Below, piece after piece: positions 10,860 through 22,263 of a stretch of DNA of 64,000 bases (position 1 is the stretch's first letter; the number at the start of each line of letters is the position of its first letter). Made by a program: the position numbers and the translations under genes. The stretch covers positions 4,186,312 to 4,250,311 of the forward strand of contig CM043945.1 in assembly GCA_014529385.2 (NCBI GenBank), in the 5' to 3' direction. This DNA comes from Adiantum capillus-veneris. Lineage: Eukaryota > Streptophyta > Polypodiopsida > Polypodiales > Pteridaceae. A model generated the notes under the pieces. The model saw nothing but the letters and a program-made list of their open reading frames with translations, searched no databases and was not told the DNA's origin.

Positions 10860-12735
10860 TATCATCCTCGGAGGTCAAATATGACCTATGGGACCAAAGT
10901 TTCATGTGATGTAGTATGTGTATGGATGATGAGTGACTCTCGATGCTCCAAAATTGTGGTGATGAGAGTCACAATGGAGAGCCCACACTGTGGCTGGGAG
11001 AGTAAAGTGTGTAGGTATAAGTCATGGCTGAAAATGTGAGAGAAGCAAGCTCGGATGTGACCAAAAGTTGAGCACTCTAATAGTGTGTGGTACTCAGACT
11101 CTCGAACTTGCAGTGAGCATAATGTGCACAATCAATTTGACTCTTCTCCATTGTCCCAACGCCCTATCTCGCATCGAAGGAAATGGGAGCTAAGTCGAAT
11201 GGCTGCGATAGTGCATATCGCCAACAAGGGGATAGGCTCAAGCATGTACGTGTATGTACGGTTTCCTCTTTCAACAAAGAACATGGTTTTGTACTTGGGG
11301 ACAATATGGGTGGCGTAATGTATGAGGCGTGACCCACCGGATTTCTCCCAAGCCGTAGTATATTGGCATTGTAGAAAAACTTCATTCACTTGGGAGTCAA
11401 TTGAAGCATCATGTAGCAAGTGTTATGCATCCCATCTCCCAAACCACTTCTTTATGTCTTGAATCCATCCCGTGCTCAAGATCTTCCTTTTATGTGTCTT
11501 TTGAACTTTTTTGCTTGCTTCCCATACAATTGTAGGAAGTCGATGTGAGGGGTACTAACGCATCTTTATCATGTACTCCACAATCCTTTCCATGCCCATA
11601 TCCTCTTGGAAGAGATCCCGAGTCAAGAAGTAGGAGCATATATGGTGTTTGTGTCTTAACTTGGAGAAAGTTTGTAAGAAAATGCTTTTGGACATTCTCA
11701 AACTCTTTCCACGTAGACTTTGAGATGCTCCCACCCCGCACTTCAGCTCCATAAAGAAGAACTAGTGTCAGCAATGCATCAAAAAGATACTTCTTGAGAA
11801 CCCAATACTTGATGTTTCCCGCATTACACATGTTGTCAAATGCATAATATGCTCTCTTTCTTGCTTCCAAACATCACATATCACATTCATGCCACTTGTG
11901 ATTGGACGGAACCTCAAGGCCAAGGTACTTAAAGCTCTCAACAACTTCAAGTGTGTCATTGTTGTACACAATGCATGGCTTCTCCTTATGGTTGGTTTTC
12001 ACAAGCATAACCTTTGTTTTGGATTCATTCACAATCAGCCCATTATGCAAGAAAAAGCTATCAAGGATAACCATAAGCTTCTGTGCATCTTCTAAAGTGT
12101 GTGCTAGAAGCACTACATCATCCGCATACAACAAAATCATGATTACTGCAGTTCAAATAGTGACCTCTTCAATGCCTTCTTCTTGCATAAAGTAAAGTAC
12201 CATTTGTTCCAATTGATCGATGCATAAACCAAAGAGAGTTGGTGACAACGGACATCCTTGTTTAACCCCAATAGTGCTTACAAAACGTTTTGAAATTTCT
12301 CTTCCCATGCGCAATTGACAAATCACCTTCTCATAGATTCAAGAAACCACAAGCATAAACTCACTTGGCACTTGTAGTTCTTCCATCCTTCTCCACAAAT
12401 TGTTACGTGGAATCATATCAAAGGCTTTCTTAAAGTCCACAAAACAACAATACAATTGCTTGACTTTCAACCGACTTTCCTCCATGAGAACACGAAGAGT
12501 GAAAAGATGATCAATGGTGCTTTGGCATCAACAAAAACCACTTGTCCTGTTGCACGCTTGTCATTCTCTTCAGCCCAATCACTCAATTTCATCTCCATTA
12601 TGCACCCAAACAACTTTTCCATAAGAGACCCAATCATTATAGTCCGGTAGTTATTACATTCTTTACATCCCCTCCTTAATGCAAAGGCTTGACCCACACA
12701 CACACACACATTTTCACAAATTTTCTTGAGTGCAG
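10860..12735 (-). pseudogene. Non-LTR (LINE) reverse transcriptase pseudogene, 5'-truncated
   Basis: This is the RT part of a plant LINE, which would make cDNA directly at the nicked target. In order on the minus strand are NNYRTIMIGSLMEKLFG near 12650, a CFVDFKKAFDMIPRNNLW block near 12420, a VKQGCPLSPTLFGLCID block near 12250, the catalytic YADD near 12130, SKTKVMLV, and the thumb region with LLYGAEVRGGSISKSTWKEF (11770-11700). Near 11125-11040 lies the zinc-binding tail with C-x-x-C and ESEYHTLLECS (zf-RVT). In-frame TGA codons occur at 12155-12153 and near 12350, and frameshifts break the region between 12460 and 12600. No endonuclease domain or ORF1 is visible above 12735, so the copy is 5'-truncated, as is usual for LINEs. 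It is inactive. Confidence 0.85.
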
Positions 12736-13005
12736 CATGGCCATTTTTGTCGATCTCGGCAAGCCAAAAAAATGATAAAATGTGTTGAAAAACATAATAA
12801 ATTAATATAGATAAAAATTGTATGTAATTTATAAATATATAGATTAAAAAATGATTACTCACGTTAAAAACATAATAAATATGTGTATTCCATAAATAAA
12901 TATATAATATAAAAACACAAAAATAATGGAGCAAAATTAGATTGATAAAAATAAAAAATAACACAACAAAATTAGATGAATAGAGATAGATAGATAGATA
13001 GATAA

Positions 13006-13046
<41 letters not shown>

Positions 13047-13144
13047 AGGGGGGGGGGAGAGAGGTTGTAACCACACCCTATGAGGCAATAAACTCTCCAA
13101 GGTTGTAACCACACACTAACCCTGCAAGACAATAAACTCTCCAC

Positions 13145-13194
<50 letters not shown>

Positions 13195-13489
13195 CTGTGC
13201 CCATAGCTTGCGGCCACCTAGCTCGATGGGGCAATCAATCCAAAATGAACCATGTCCTGGTAGTATTAGTCTTTGTTTATTGTGAAGTGTGGCCTATTCT
13301 TGATTTCTTTCTACCGCGTAGGTGACCCCTCTGCCGGAGGTGGGGAGAATCTCACTCGTTCCTTTCTAAAAACATTATATTTCTTTCTTATTTTTTAAGA
13401 AAAAGAAACATTATATCCCTTTATAATATAGATGAATTATATCAAGTTATGCATCACAAAATTTCTTAGAGCTCAAAATTTCCTTTAAT
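12736..13489. other. AT-rich spacer with GA and CT arrays
   Basis: The first part (12736-13000) is highly AT-rich. GATA-type and (GA)n runs lie at 12985-13040, followed by a G-rich run and (CT)n at 13149-13190. Two near-identical phrases, GGTTGTAACCACAC and AATAAACTCTCCA, occur at about 13062-13100 and 13101-13143 and form a short tandem duplication. No gene was found. Confidence 0.7.
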
Positions 13490-14240
13490 ACCTTGCCTTA
13501 CAAAAGCCGTCCATACTCCTTAGTAGCTCTAATATAGTGTACTTGATGGTAACCATTATGATATCCTTCAATCACTAGATCAAAGTTTCCCCACTCCTCA
13601 AGTATATACTTTGGAGTTGTCCATCCATCCTTTTGAACTATAGTTGCAAATATGTACTCCGTTGCATGCGAGTCGTACCATTCCTATGTAAGTGATCAAT
13701 TGGTCACGGGCATCTATATGTTATTGTGAACAATAGCATTTCTAAAGTTGAAGTAATTGACAAAGTAAGGATAATTCTTAGGAAATTCATTTGGTGTCAA
13801 AAATCGATCCGTGCTATGTATGCTTGCAAAGTAGGTCATGCACTAGGATATACTATAACCATTGAACAAAATCTTCATGTTATGTGGGTTGTGGATAGTT
13901 GCTCTCCCAAAATGTTCAAAGAATAACTCCTTGGGGATTGGACTAAAGGAATGTGAGACAATATTAATACACTTTTGTCCCCACACATTAAACATGAGAG
14001 TATCAAAACATTCCGCCGCTATCACTAAAGGAATAACAATTCTCACCAACCAAGTTTCCTTCATTGCTCTTAGGAGAGGTTTGTAGGTATCAATGTACCG
14101 TATCCGATTAGCGACTATGATCTCCCTTCCCATTTTTTATTGCACCCACTCAATACTCCAAATAGGTATAGCTTTGTGCTCAAGTAGTCTGAACTCAGGG
14201 TTCCCTGTAGCATAGTGGTATAATAAATGTGCGTAGATAC
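13490..14240 (-). pseudogene. Unrecognised decayed coding region
   Basis: I do not recognise this protein. On the minus strand one reading frame runs from about 14204 to 13731 with only two stops, a TAA at 14139-14137 and a TAG near 13846. It reads FRLLEHKAIPIWSIEWVQ, then GREIIVANRIRYIDTYKPLL, then LFFEHFGRATIHNPHNMKIL, then DRFLTPNEFPKNYPYFVNYF. A further open block below it (about 13690-13495) contains TTPKYILEEWGNFDLVIEGY. Residue composition and the continuation across stops look like a former gene rather than chance. No catalytic motif or transmembrane segment stands out. It could be a host gene remnant or an unusual element protein. It directly abuts the 67-bp tandem duplication and the inverted duplication. 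Confidence 0.4.
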
Positions 14241-14327
14241 AGGAGCCATGCCATGCCATGCTCAGGGTTCCCTGTAGCATAGTGGTATAATAAATGTGAG
14301 TAGATACAGGAGCCATGCCATCGGTAG
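14194..14327. repeat. Tandem duplication, 67-bp period
   Basis: CTCAGGGTTCCCTGTAGCAT starts at 14194 and again at 14261. The two units differ by a few bases (GTGCGTAG versus GTGAGTAG). Confidence 0.95.
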
Positions 14328-15166
14328 CATATTCCAAATGTTTTAAACCGCTATGCTAAATGTTGGAAGAAAAGCCGTGCTCCACATAAGTATGCATGCA
14401 TTTCTTTGATGCTCAGAGCTAACACATATTCCTACCAATTGACAATGGAAAAACAAGAGAAGGCCGACTTGCTTGACCACCGGGATTACCTTGGCATGAC
14501 AAGTCCTGTCTTGGTGTCGGTCTCAAGCGGGAGGGATGTCATGAATTGTGGTGTATCCATTTGGAGATGGTGCGGCCGATGGCATGGCCCTGCCATCGGC
14601 CGCACCATCTCCAAATGGATACACCACAATTCATGACATCCCTCCCGCTTGAGACCGACACCAAGACAAGACTTGTCATGCCAAGGTAATCTCGGTGTTC
14701 AAGCAAGTCGGCTTTCTCTTGTTTTTCCATTGTCAATTTTTCAACCTTGCATTTTTTAGTCGTTCTTTTGCAGCTTCAATGTCTCCAGGTCTTCTCTCTA
14801 GCTGCCTTATACGCACTGCAAGGAGATCTTCCCTACTAAGCCCCTCTTGCGAAGGTAGTACATTCCATGTGGGAATTGTATCCTCAATCGGCATCACTGG
14901 CTTTTGACCATGCATTAGCTCCGCAGGCATGTAGCCAGTTACTGAGCTATGTGTTGTACGATCAGCCCATAAAGCATATGGTAACAATTTTGGCCACTCA
15001 CCAACTCTTCCTTCGCAAGCCTTGGCCAAAGCTTTGATGATAGGAGGATGCCCTCTTTCACTATGTGTTAGCTCTGAGCATCATAGAAATGCATGCATAC
15101 TTATGTGGAGCACGGCTTTTCTTCCAACATTTAGCATAGCGGTTTACAATGTTTGGAATATGCTAC
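14324..15166. repeat. Near-perfect inverted duplication with a 6-bp centre
   Basis: The inner arms are 14437-14584 and 14591-14738 (148 bp each), separated by only TGGCCC. The outer arms are 14324-14428 and 15062-15166. The right half contains an extra 323 bp (14739-15061, gypsy integrase) that is missing from the left half, where the two arm segments are joined directly. Arm identity looks above 90 percent by eye. A transcript across it would fold into a long hairpin. The segment was a piece of a gypsy element copied in inverse orientation, after which one copy suffered an internal deletion. Confidence 0.93.
14739..15029 (-). pseudogene. Ty3/gypsy integrase C-terminal fragment
   Basis: The minus-strand frame reads KACEGRVGEWPKLLPYALWA, then DRTTHSSVTGYMPAELMHGQ, PVMPIEDTIPTW and a run rich in Arg, Glu and Leu ending AAKERLKNARLKN. 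This is the distal integrase core and following helix of plant gypsy pol, where W-A-x-R-T-T-x-x-x-x-T-G-x-x-P is typical. Only about 97 codons remain. The fragment is the part of the inverted duplication present on one side only. Confidence 0.85.
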
Positions 15167-15169
15167 TAC

Positions 15170-16041
15170 CATACGAGCTTGGGGACACTTGCCAGGATGT
15201 CTGCAAGTTTTTACAATCACACGCGGGTGTGTATATGATACATATGCTACCTCACTCAAGGCGTACATATGGCTATGAGCCGGATTTGACCGAATTATCA
15301 AAAACCTAGCCACATGTGGACGACAAGTTTAGTCAATTTTCATGTTATGTTTGTTTTTGTCTATGTCTTACTTTCCTTTTTGGGAAAACATATCTCTGTT
15401 GTGCAAAGCAAAGTGCTTGGGCAGACTCCATAAGAAGCCACTGTATATAGCAACATGCTTTGTCTGTCTTCATGTGAAACACGACTTCTCTTATGTGTCA
15501 AGGTATTATCCGTTGATTTTAGATCAATGATAATGGAACACATCTTTGGCACTATGTGGATATAAGCTCATAGTACACAACAATGCATTGTGATGTATTC
15601 ATGCCAGTGTAATCGTGCAAGGCACGTCTCCCAGCGGCTGTTAAGACTATCATTGAAGCCAAGAGCTTATCATTCTATTTTTTGATATGTATGCATGGCA
15701 TACTAGTCTGATGGGCGTACAACACCCATCATTGCATACACTTCCACTATAGCACTAGCTACTCTGTCAAGGACGAGAGCTCAATTGTTGTTGTTTCAAA
15801 TATTTTATTTTTATGTTTATTCACAGGCAATGTGCCATACATCTGTACCCTGATACACTCACAATCACTTACAAGGTAAGGGGGTCAAGATGTAACTTCT
15901 GGTACATCTCTCTCTACAAGGGCATGGTACAATTACACTAATGTATGCTTATAGGATAAGTTATGACATAGACATGGTATGCTCTAGAGCATTTGCAAAG
16001 GGCATAGAACACATTCAAATAAGGGGATTTCCTCATCCCAA

Positions 16042-16076
<35 letters not shown>

Positions 16077-18600
16077 ATTTCTATGCGGGAAAGGAAAAAC
16101 GAGGTATGATTTTCTTTCTAGGTCAATACGGTAATAGGAAGGGCTAAGAGCCATCTATTTCAACTTATTTTAAAAATTCTAAGAGCCATCTGTTAGTAAT
16201 CCATAAGTGATTCCTTTCAAGATCGAAGAATTCTATTTAGTTGAGTATCCATCGATTATAATGGACAAGAAAGAGTCTTGCCATTAGTGATTTTTTAGAC
16301 ATTATTTTAGCACTCCACACTTTAAGTGTGAAAGTCAAGTTGAGTTTTTGAACGTCTTAAACTCGTAAGGGCTTATCTCTACCACGGTGTATGGATGAAA
16401 CCAGTATTTTTGACTGCACGGCTGTTCACACAAACCTAGATTATGGATTTTTGGGTGTGCAAAAGATCTAGTTGTAAATACAACTCCAACTTCAGTGGAG
16501 CTCCTCTTAGCACTAAGAGTGCCTATATGAGTACAGTTTTGGGGTAAGACCCAGCTTATGATTACTAAATCACTTAGCAAGAATGGATGGTCCATTCTTG
16601 GAACCTTCACACTGCATTTTCAAAGAAAGAAGTCCACCGACTCCTTGGGAAAACCCAAGAGGGGTCACAGACATAGGCCAAGGGCCAGCTACTGATTGAA
16701 AAATTTTTCTGCAAGGTTTAACCAAGGGGTTTGACAATGTTGGTTTTCACCAAGGGGTCTGGATTGCAAAGGAAACACCCAAGGTTACATGTGACATACT
16801 ACTTGCATTTCACTAATTTTCAATTAGTGTTCCTAGGCCTTTGCAAGCGAGAAAATTGGGCAGGTACCTTTTCATTACAGATTAGTGAACACTATGTTCA
16901 ACCTTCAGGTACGCATCTGATTTGTTTTTGTTTCTTTTTGTTTGATTTTTCCACGTAGGATGCACAAACTATGTTATCATCCATTTTTGCTCTTAAGAGA
17001 CCTGACAAGGTCATGTAAGAGCCGAGGAATTTGGGTTGTAGTGTCAAACATAAGTTTTTGCTATTATCCAGTTATACACCCACTTGTAGGGTTTACTTGG
17101 CACATGTTGTCACACGGGATGCAACATGGTCTAGGAACTCACGGAGTTCGGTTTAGCCAGTGTGGAGCAAGGCTAATGAGGGTCCCTCTCACTCCCATCA
17201 TAGAGTGTTTGCAGTTACCTCCACACACAAGTACATTTTGTACTTGAAGGATGTTATTTTTTCAAACATTCTTACAGGAGACATATTCCACATGCGAAAA
17301 ATATAAGTCTCTGGGACTGGCATTGACGCCCTATTTCAAGTATGTGCCACGACAAAGTCCCTAGGTGCTGGTCAAATTTGTTTTCTAGACCATTTTCAGC
17401 ACGGCATATTAGGTGCAATTTCGATGGCCAGAAATTGTCGAATACTTAGAATGACTTTTTAAGATACAAGTGCAACTAAACAGCATTACAGATTTTTGTT
17501 TATGCATATAGCAAGGCTATGAGTGTTAATGAAAAGGTTTCATTGTTTGTACCTAGAAGTGATTAATGTTTCACCTTCTATTATGGTTCCAACGTTTCAG
17601 CATGGCTTGCAAATGATTGCAGCTAAAAGTATTTAGTTTCTTTTCAGAACTATTTCAATTCCTCTTTAATGTGTGCTACAAGCATCACGTTCGCCATAAC
17701 TATTGGCGAGGATGATCATGGATATAAAGGTTCACTAGGTGTTATGGGTCCTAGTGTTTAGCAAAGACTTATTTGGAGTGGCATGCATATTCATCACATT
17801 AGTGCTATGAAGCATTTTTCACTCTATGTGCAATATCTCTATTAGATTACTTTTGGGTCTACCAATCACCAATAGAGGTCATGGCTTGATTTGGGTGCTA
17901 TGGATCTTTCAAGTTAACCTAGATGGTTATTCAGGACATTGTTGTTTTCTTAGCAATGTTGTCTTCGTTTACTAATCATCTGGGATGACTGTCTATAAAC
18001 CGTGGGGGGAAAAACACCTCAGTACTGTCAGTTATCCAAGGGGATAGACAGATTACAAAGTATAATCTTGTGCTAAAGGATATGCAAAGTGCATACATTA
18101 GCACTCAAAAATCCAATTAGTGAGCATTTATTGCTCTAGTTGGAGTTTGTTTACCATAAGCTACAACATGTTTGTGACTAGGTTTAGTCTCTTCATGTAC
18201 AAGTCATGTTCTCAACCTTGAACACTAGCTATGGTGGGATTGTTTACTAATGAAATTTGAGAACCAGTCAAGGACTTAAACTTGGATGATGAGTTATGTC
18301 AGCAAGTTAGTTTCTTGGAAAGTGAAAAGAGGTACTCTTTTGGATATATATTTGTTGTGATAACTCGTTTAGCATGCTTATGTGTGTTCTAAATGGAGTT
18401 TACACACTATGATTTGATAGGCACCGGTAATACAAGATGGTTGCAAGTGGACAACAAGGTGGAAAATCAAGATGTTACTCTTGGTTTCATTGAACCTCCT
18501 ACTGAATTGTGTTCTGATCAAGCAAACAACTGGATCCATGAAGAAGGCTCCTGTGGAAAACATTAGTGTATCATCACTCTTGTTTTCAAGGACGAAAACG
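15170..18600. other. Long stretch without a supported gene
   Basis: Neither strand shows a convincing coding region or repeat boundary. A (TC)n run of about 13 units lies at 16048-16074. Short open frames exist, such as one on the minus strand at 16610-16335, but none shows a motif or sensible composition. The last part (18420-18625, plus strand) may be the decayed end of a retroelement polyprotein, because it closes with an A- and G-rich tract. Confidence 0.5.
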
Positions 18601-18601
18601 A

Positions 18602-18768
18602 TTCTCCAAGGGGAGAGTAATATCATGCCAAGGGCAAAGCCCGGTGGTCAAGGCCCAGCAGGCCCAACGAGCCAGCTGCAAGTGTGGATAGGGAACGAGG
18701 CCCAAGGGTCTATTTAAAGGGAGGTTGGGAGGATCATTCCTAGGTAGTCCCACCCCGGGCTTTACAAG
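18602..18768 (+). mobile_element. LTR-like fragment with polypurine tract and TATA-like box
   Basis: AAGGGGAGAG at about 18608-18617 resembles a polypurine tract at the end of a polyprotein, and TATTTAAAGG lies near 18711. The GC-rich text between them is unlike its surroundings. It is joined at about 18768 to the left repeat of the LARD-like element, so it marks either another element's LTR or a recombination junction. Evidence is limited to these motifs. Confidence 0.35.
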
Positions 18769-21700
18769 ACTCCTCCTACTCTTCAATTCCAACTCAAGGG
18801 GGTGATAAAGTTCACTTTTCTCTTACGAAACCCTTAACCCCGAAATATCTTTCCTTATCGCTGAGATTTTTAGTCGAAGTCATCAGACTAAATGTGAACT
18901 CAACCTTGTAGGGTCAACTGGTGGGTGCTCTCTAGTTCACCCTTGGCTCAAGGTCATTGACGCTTTTTTCTTGGTTATAGCAGAGCACATCCGTTAGAGC
19001 ATTCGCGTAAGATGAGTGTATTTATTAACTACACAAATTACTTGTTCCCAAGTTTGATTCTTGCTCCGTAGATCAAAATCCCTTATCCCGTTTTCAACTT
19101 AACTTAATGGTGGACAACATAAAATTGGGTTCAACTTTTTGGCCAACAAATTAATCCTCCAGAATCCACCCCCCCATCGAACCATTTGGTAAATGCACCA
19201 TCCCAAGGTAGTACTATGATACTAGAAAAAAATATTCCAATCATTTCAAACTAAGAATACATTTCAAGCATTTGAAAGTAGCATGTAAACTGTTGCATAC
19301 CCTTGCAAGTGTGTATTTACCAGGTCGTTACCACCTTTTTCCTTTATTCAATATTTTACTTTGTTCTTCCTTTAGTATTAGTAAAGTTATCTAGTTATCT
19401 TTCAAGCAATCACATATACTCCTTCAAGCATATCCCTATTCTCATCCTAGGACTTGGATATCCTATCTCCTCCACCACCTGTAGAGGCAACACCAGGAGA
19501 TAATTTCAAATTCTTATTTTTCTTTATCTTGTGTGGGAAAGGCTTACAAAAATAATAATCTACTATATATTATTTTTAAATAAAATAATCCGAGAAGCAA
19601 AGCAAAGTTCCGGTTGATGAGGACAATTGTGGAATAGCCCATTTAGGTTCCTAGCCTTTCCAAGGTTCCTTTTTACCAAACAATTAGAAGAGTTGCTTAA
19701 TTAAATCACATATTCCTCCCTTATCCTAATCCCTTCATGGATCCATTTTTCTTCCTCCTTTTTTTTGTCGGCATCAACCCTATCCAGAGGAGGCCAATTT
19801 CTAGACGCATCCGTGGGTCCCTATCACCCGACCAATACTCACTCCCATTCAATCCCATTTCTAGGACAATTAATGAACATGATCTCAAAACATAGACCAA
19901 TGGTTAGCAGTCCTAGCCAAAAAGGACCATCCCTCATTGCATCCCAGATGTAAACACCTGCGCCGGCCTTTTCCAAACGTATAAGACAAACTTCACACAG
20001 AAATCTTCTATGTTATGTTATGGCTATCCACAGTTTCTTAGTAAAATTTTAATCTTAGTTGAAATTTATAGTGACTTCCTAGAGTTATAATACCTTAGTT
20101 ACTATTTCCTTTTATCGTCTACTCAACAAGACCTTAAGAAAACAATGATTCTCTTGGAAGTTTAAGATTTTGTTTCAATGTAAGTTTCAAGTTAACCTCA
20201 TCATGAACAAATCCCATATGTTTTCTCTGCATCACTTGCCATCCATGGGGCATCTCCATGGAAGCGATGGGAGTTTTATGTTCAAGCAACACAAGGATCA
20301 CTTCATGAAGCTATCACCTTACTCCTCCCTTCAAATTTACAAAACAAACTTGAAAGTAGACAAACTTGAAATGAACAATGCATATGCTTTCTACAATGAG
20401 TTTAACATTGGTGTGATCTATGCATGGTAAACACAAAACTTTGGAATGCACCAACTTGAAATCTTGAGACAAATAATCAAGAAACTTCCTTTGACTACTT
20501 ATGCAAGAGTGAAACCCTTCCATGCATGGTAGTATAAGCGTAAAAAAGTTACAAAGTTCCTAAGAGTGGACCAGCTAGTGTAGTGAAAATTGCTCATGTA
20601 ATAGTGTATGAACGATTAACAAATTCTTCTTCAAGAAGGGCTTTATGCATAACTTGCTTCCATGGAGAGGATTAATTATGTAGCTCTAGGAGAGGTTTAA
20701 CGGTTTGGAGTTTTCCAATTGGCAAGAGGGGGATAATCTTACTTGAAATGAGAATTCTCTTACAAAAAGAAACTTCCTTGTTTATGATAGAATTATCCTT
20801 CAAGACTCTACTTCTTCTTGAGAGAATTAAATGTTAGCTTAATTATGTCACTAAAAAGCTTACGCACATATTTTATAGAGAGAAAAAAATGATTCTTTCT
20901 TTATTTAAATTGAATGCATGAAGAAAAAGTGGTGAGCCTTTTTATGAGAGCATTTCTTTCAAAGAAATTATAGTGCCTCTTTTGGGAAACTAAAGTTAGC
21001 TTAAAAAAGAAATTCCAATATTTATTTTTCTTTGATTTTATGGTAGTTTATCTCTATTAAGTCATTTAAATAAGAGTAACTTCAAAGAACAAAAGTAAGA
21101 GAGTAACTTAAAAGTCGATCAACAAAATGTTTGAGGGGTATTAGGGATAATTATACATGTTAGTCATCTTTCATCATGCATACTATTTAGTTAAGTATGA
21201 TCTCTAGGCACCTATGGATAAAGAGAGTGCTTTCTACTCTCTAGAGGCCACATTAGTCTGGTACTCTAAAGAACTTGAAATAACATCATAGCTAGTGGTT
21301 AGCAATGTTGTTAGTTAACAAAGAGAAAATTAATATTTTGTCCTTCTAAGAAAGAGGAAAGCTTGCTCATGTAAACATGAGAGCTTAAGCATGAATTAAT
21401 GTAGAATGAAGAGTAACCAAATTTTTAAGGTATGCAATGGCATGAAGATGACAAGAAAACATTTCCTTGGTATGTGTATGGTTAGAGTATTCTCCTTGAT
21501 TTGGGTGATTGAAGAAGCTTGTTGAGGTAGTTGACTCTCCCCCTCTTCAAGACCACAAATTTTGCTACTTGGAAGGAGAGAACGGAAAGAGGCAAGAGAG
21601 ATTCAAGCTATGGAAATCTTAGGGGTTGTGAGAGAGTGTAATGGGAAGAAGAAGATCAAGTTATAGGAATCATGGTTATGGTTTTTGGCCATGGCTTCTC

Positions 21701-22263
21701 TTGGAGAGGAGGTGTGTGTAGGAGATGTGTGTGTGTATGTGTGTATTGCAAGAGGCTTGGCTATGGCTTCCTCAAGCTTCTCTACAATTGACTCTCTAGT
21801 TACATCTTAAAAATGGAGGAGAGAAGTGAAAAATGATAAGAGAATCCCTCCATTAATGTAATTTTTTTATAAGTGTTTTCACTTATCTTGATAGCTTATC
21901 ATCCTTATATTGATAGCTTATTTTACTTATCAAAACTTTCTCAAAAAGTTACATACTCACGTTATCCTTATCTTCTCTTTTTCTTCTTTATCTTTATCTT
22001 TCCCTTTTCCCTTATCTTATATTTTTCTTTATGCTTTTTTTTCTCAAAATAAAAAACTAATTTTCTATGCATTGGTTATGTCCATATTCCCATGGCATAA
22101 GCCGGAAGTGTCTCATGAGTATACTTTGGTGCTTAAATTGAGCTCGATTTTTTTTGAAGATTTTTTTCTAATATTTTCTTTTTCTTTTTCTTTTTCTTTT
22201 TCATCTTTTAAGTTGGTGGCTTAGATGTGTTGGCCTTGTGTAAGGGCTAGAAGAAGACCCACA
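18768..22263 (-). repeat. 3' LTR of the LARD-like element, outer end lost
   Basis: Aligned by eye with 24262-27124, this copy matches in order over nearly its whole length (for instance ATTCACTTTT-like starts, GGTAGTACTATGATACTAGAA, and TGGCTTAGATGTGTTGGCC at the end). It has about 330 bp (roughly 21850-22180) not present in the other copy, including a (CTTTTT)4 run near 22176-22205. The TG tract near 21713-21755 is short and interrupted. Confidence 0.75.

Noticed and set aside
14200-14235. tRNA-like phrase (GTAGCATAGTGGTATAAT)
   Set aside because: It resembles a D-arm and A box, but there is no acceptor pairing, anticodon arm or T-arm, and it is part of a 67-bp tandem duplication.
17690-18600. 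Decayed plus-strand copia RNase H
   Set aside because: Frame-hopping translation gave no convincing D-x-D or conserved block. Only the terminal purine tract looks element-like.
20170-20430. Open frame with FSLHHLPSMGHLHGSDG, also seen near 25329
   Set aside because: Both copies lie in the two LTRs of one element, so the match is due to LTR identity and not protein conservation.
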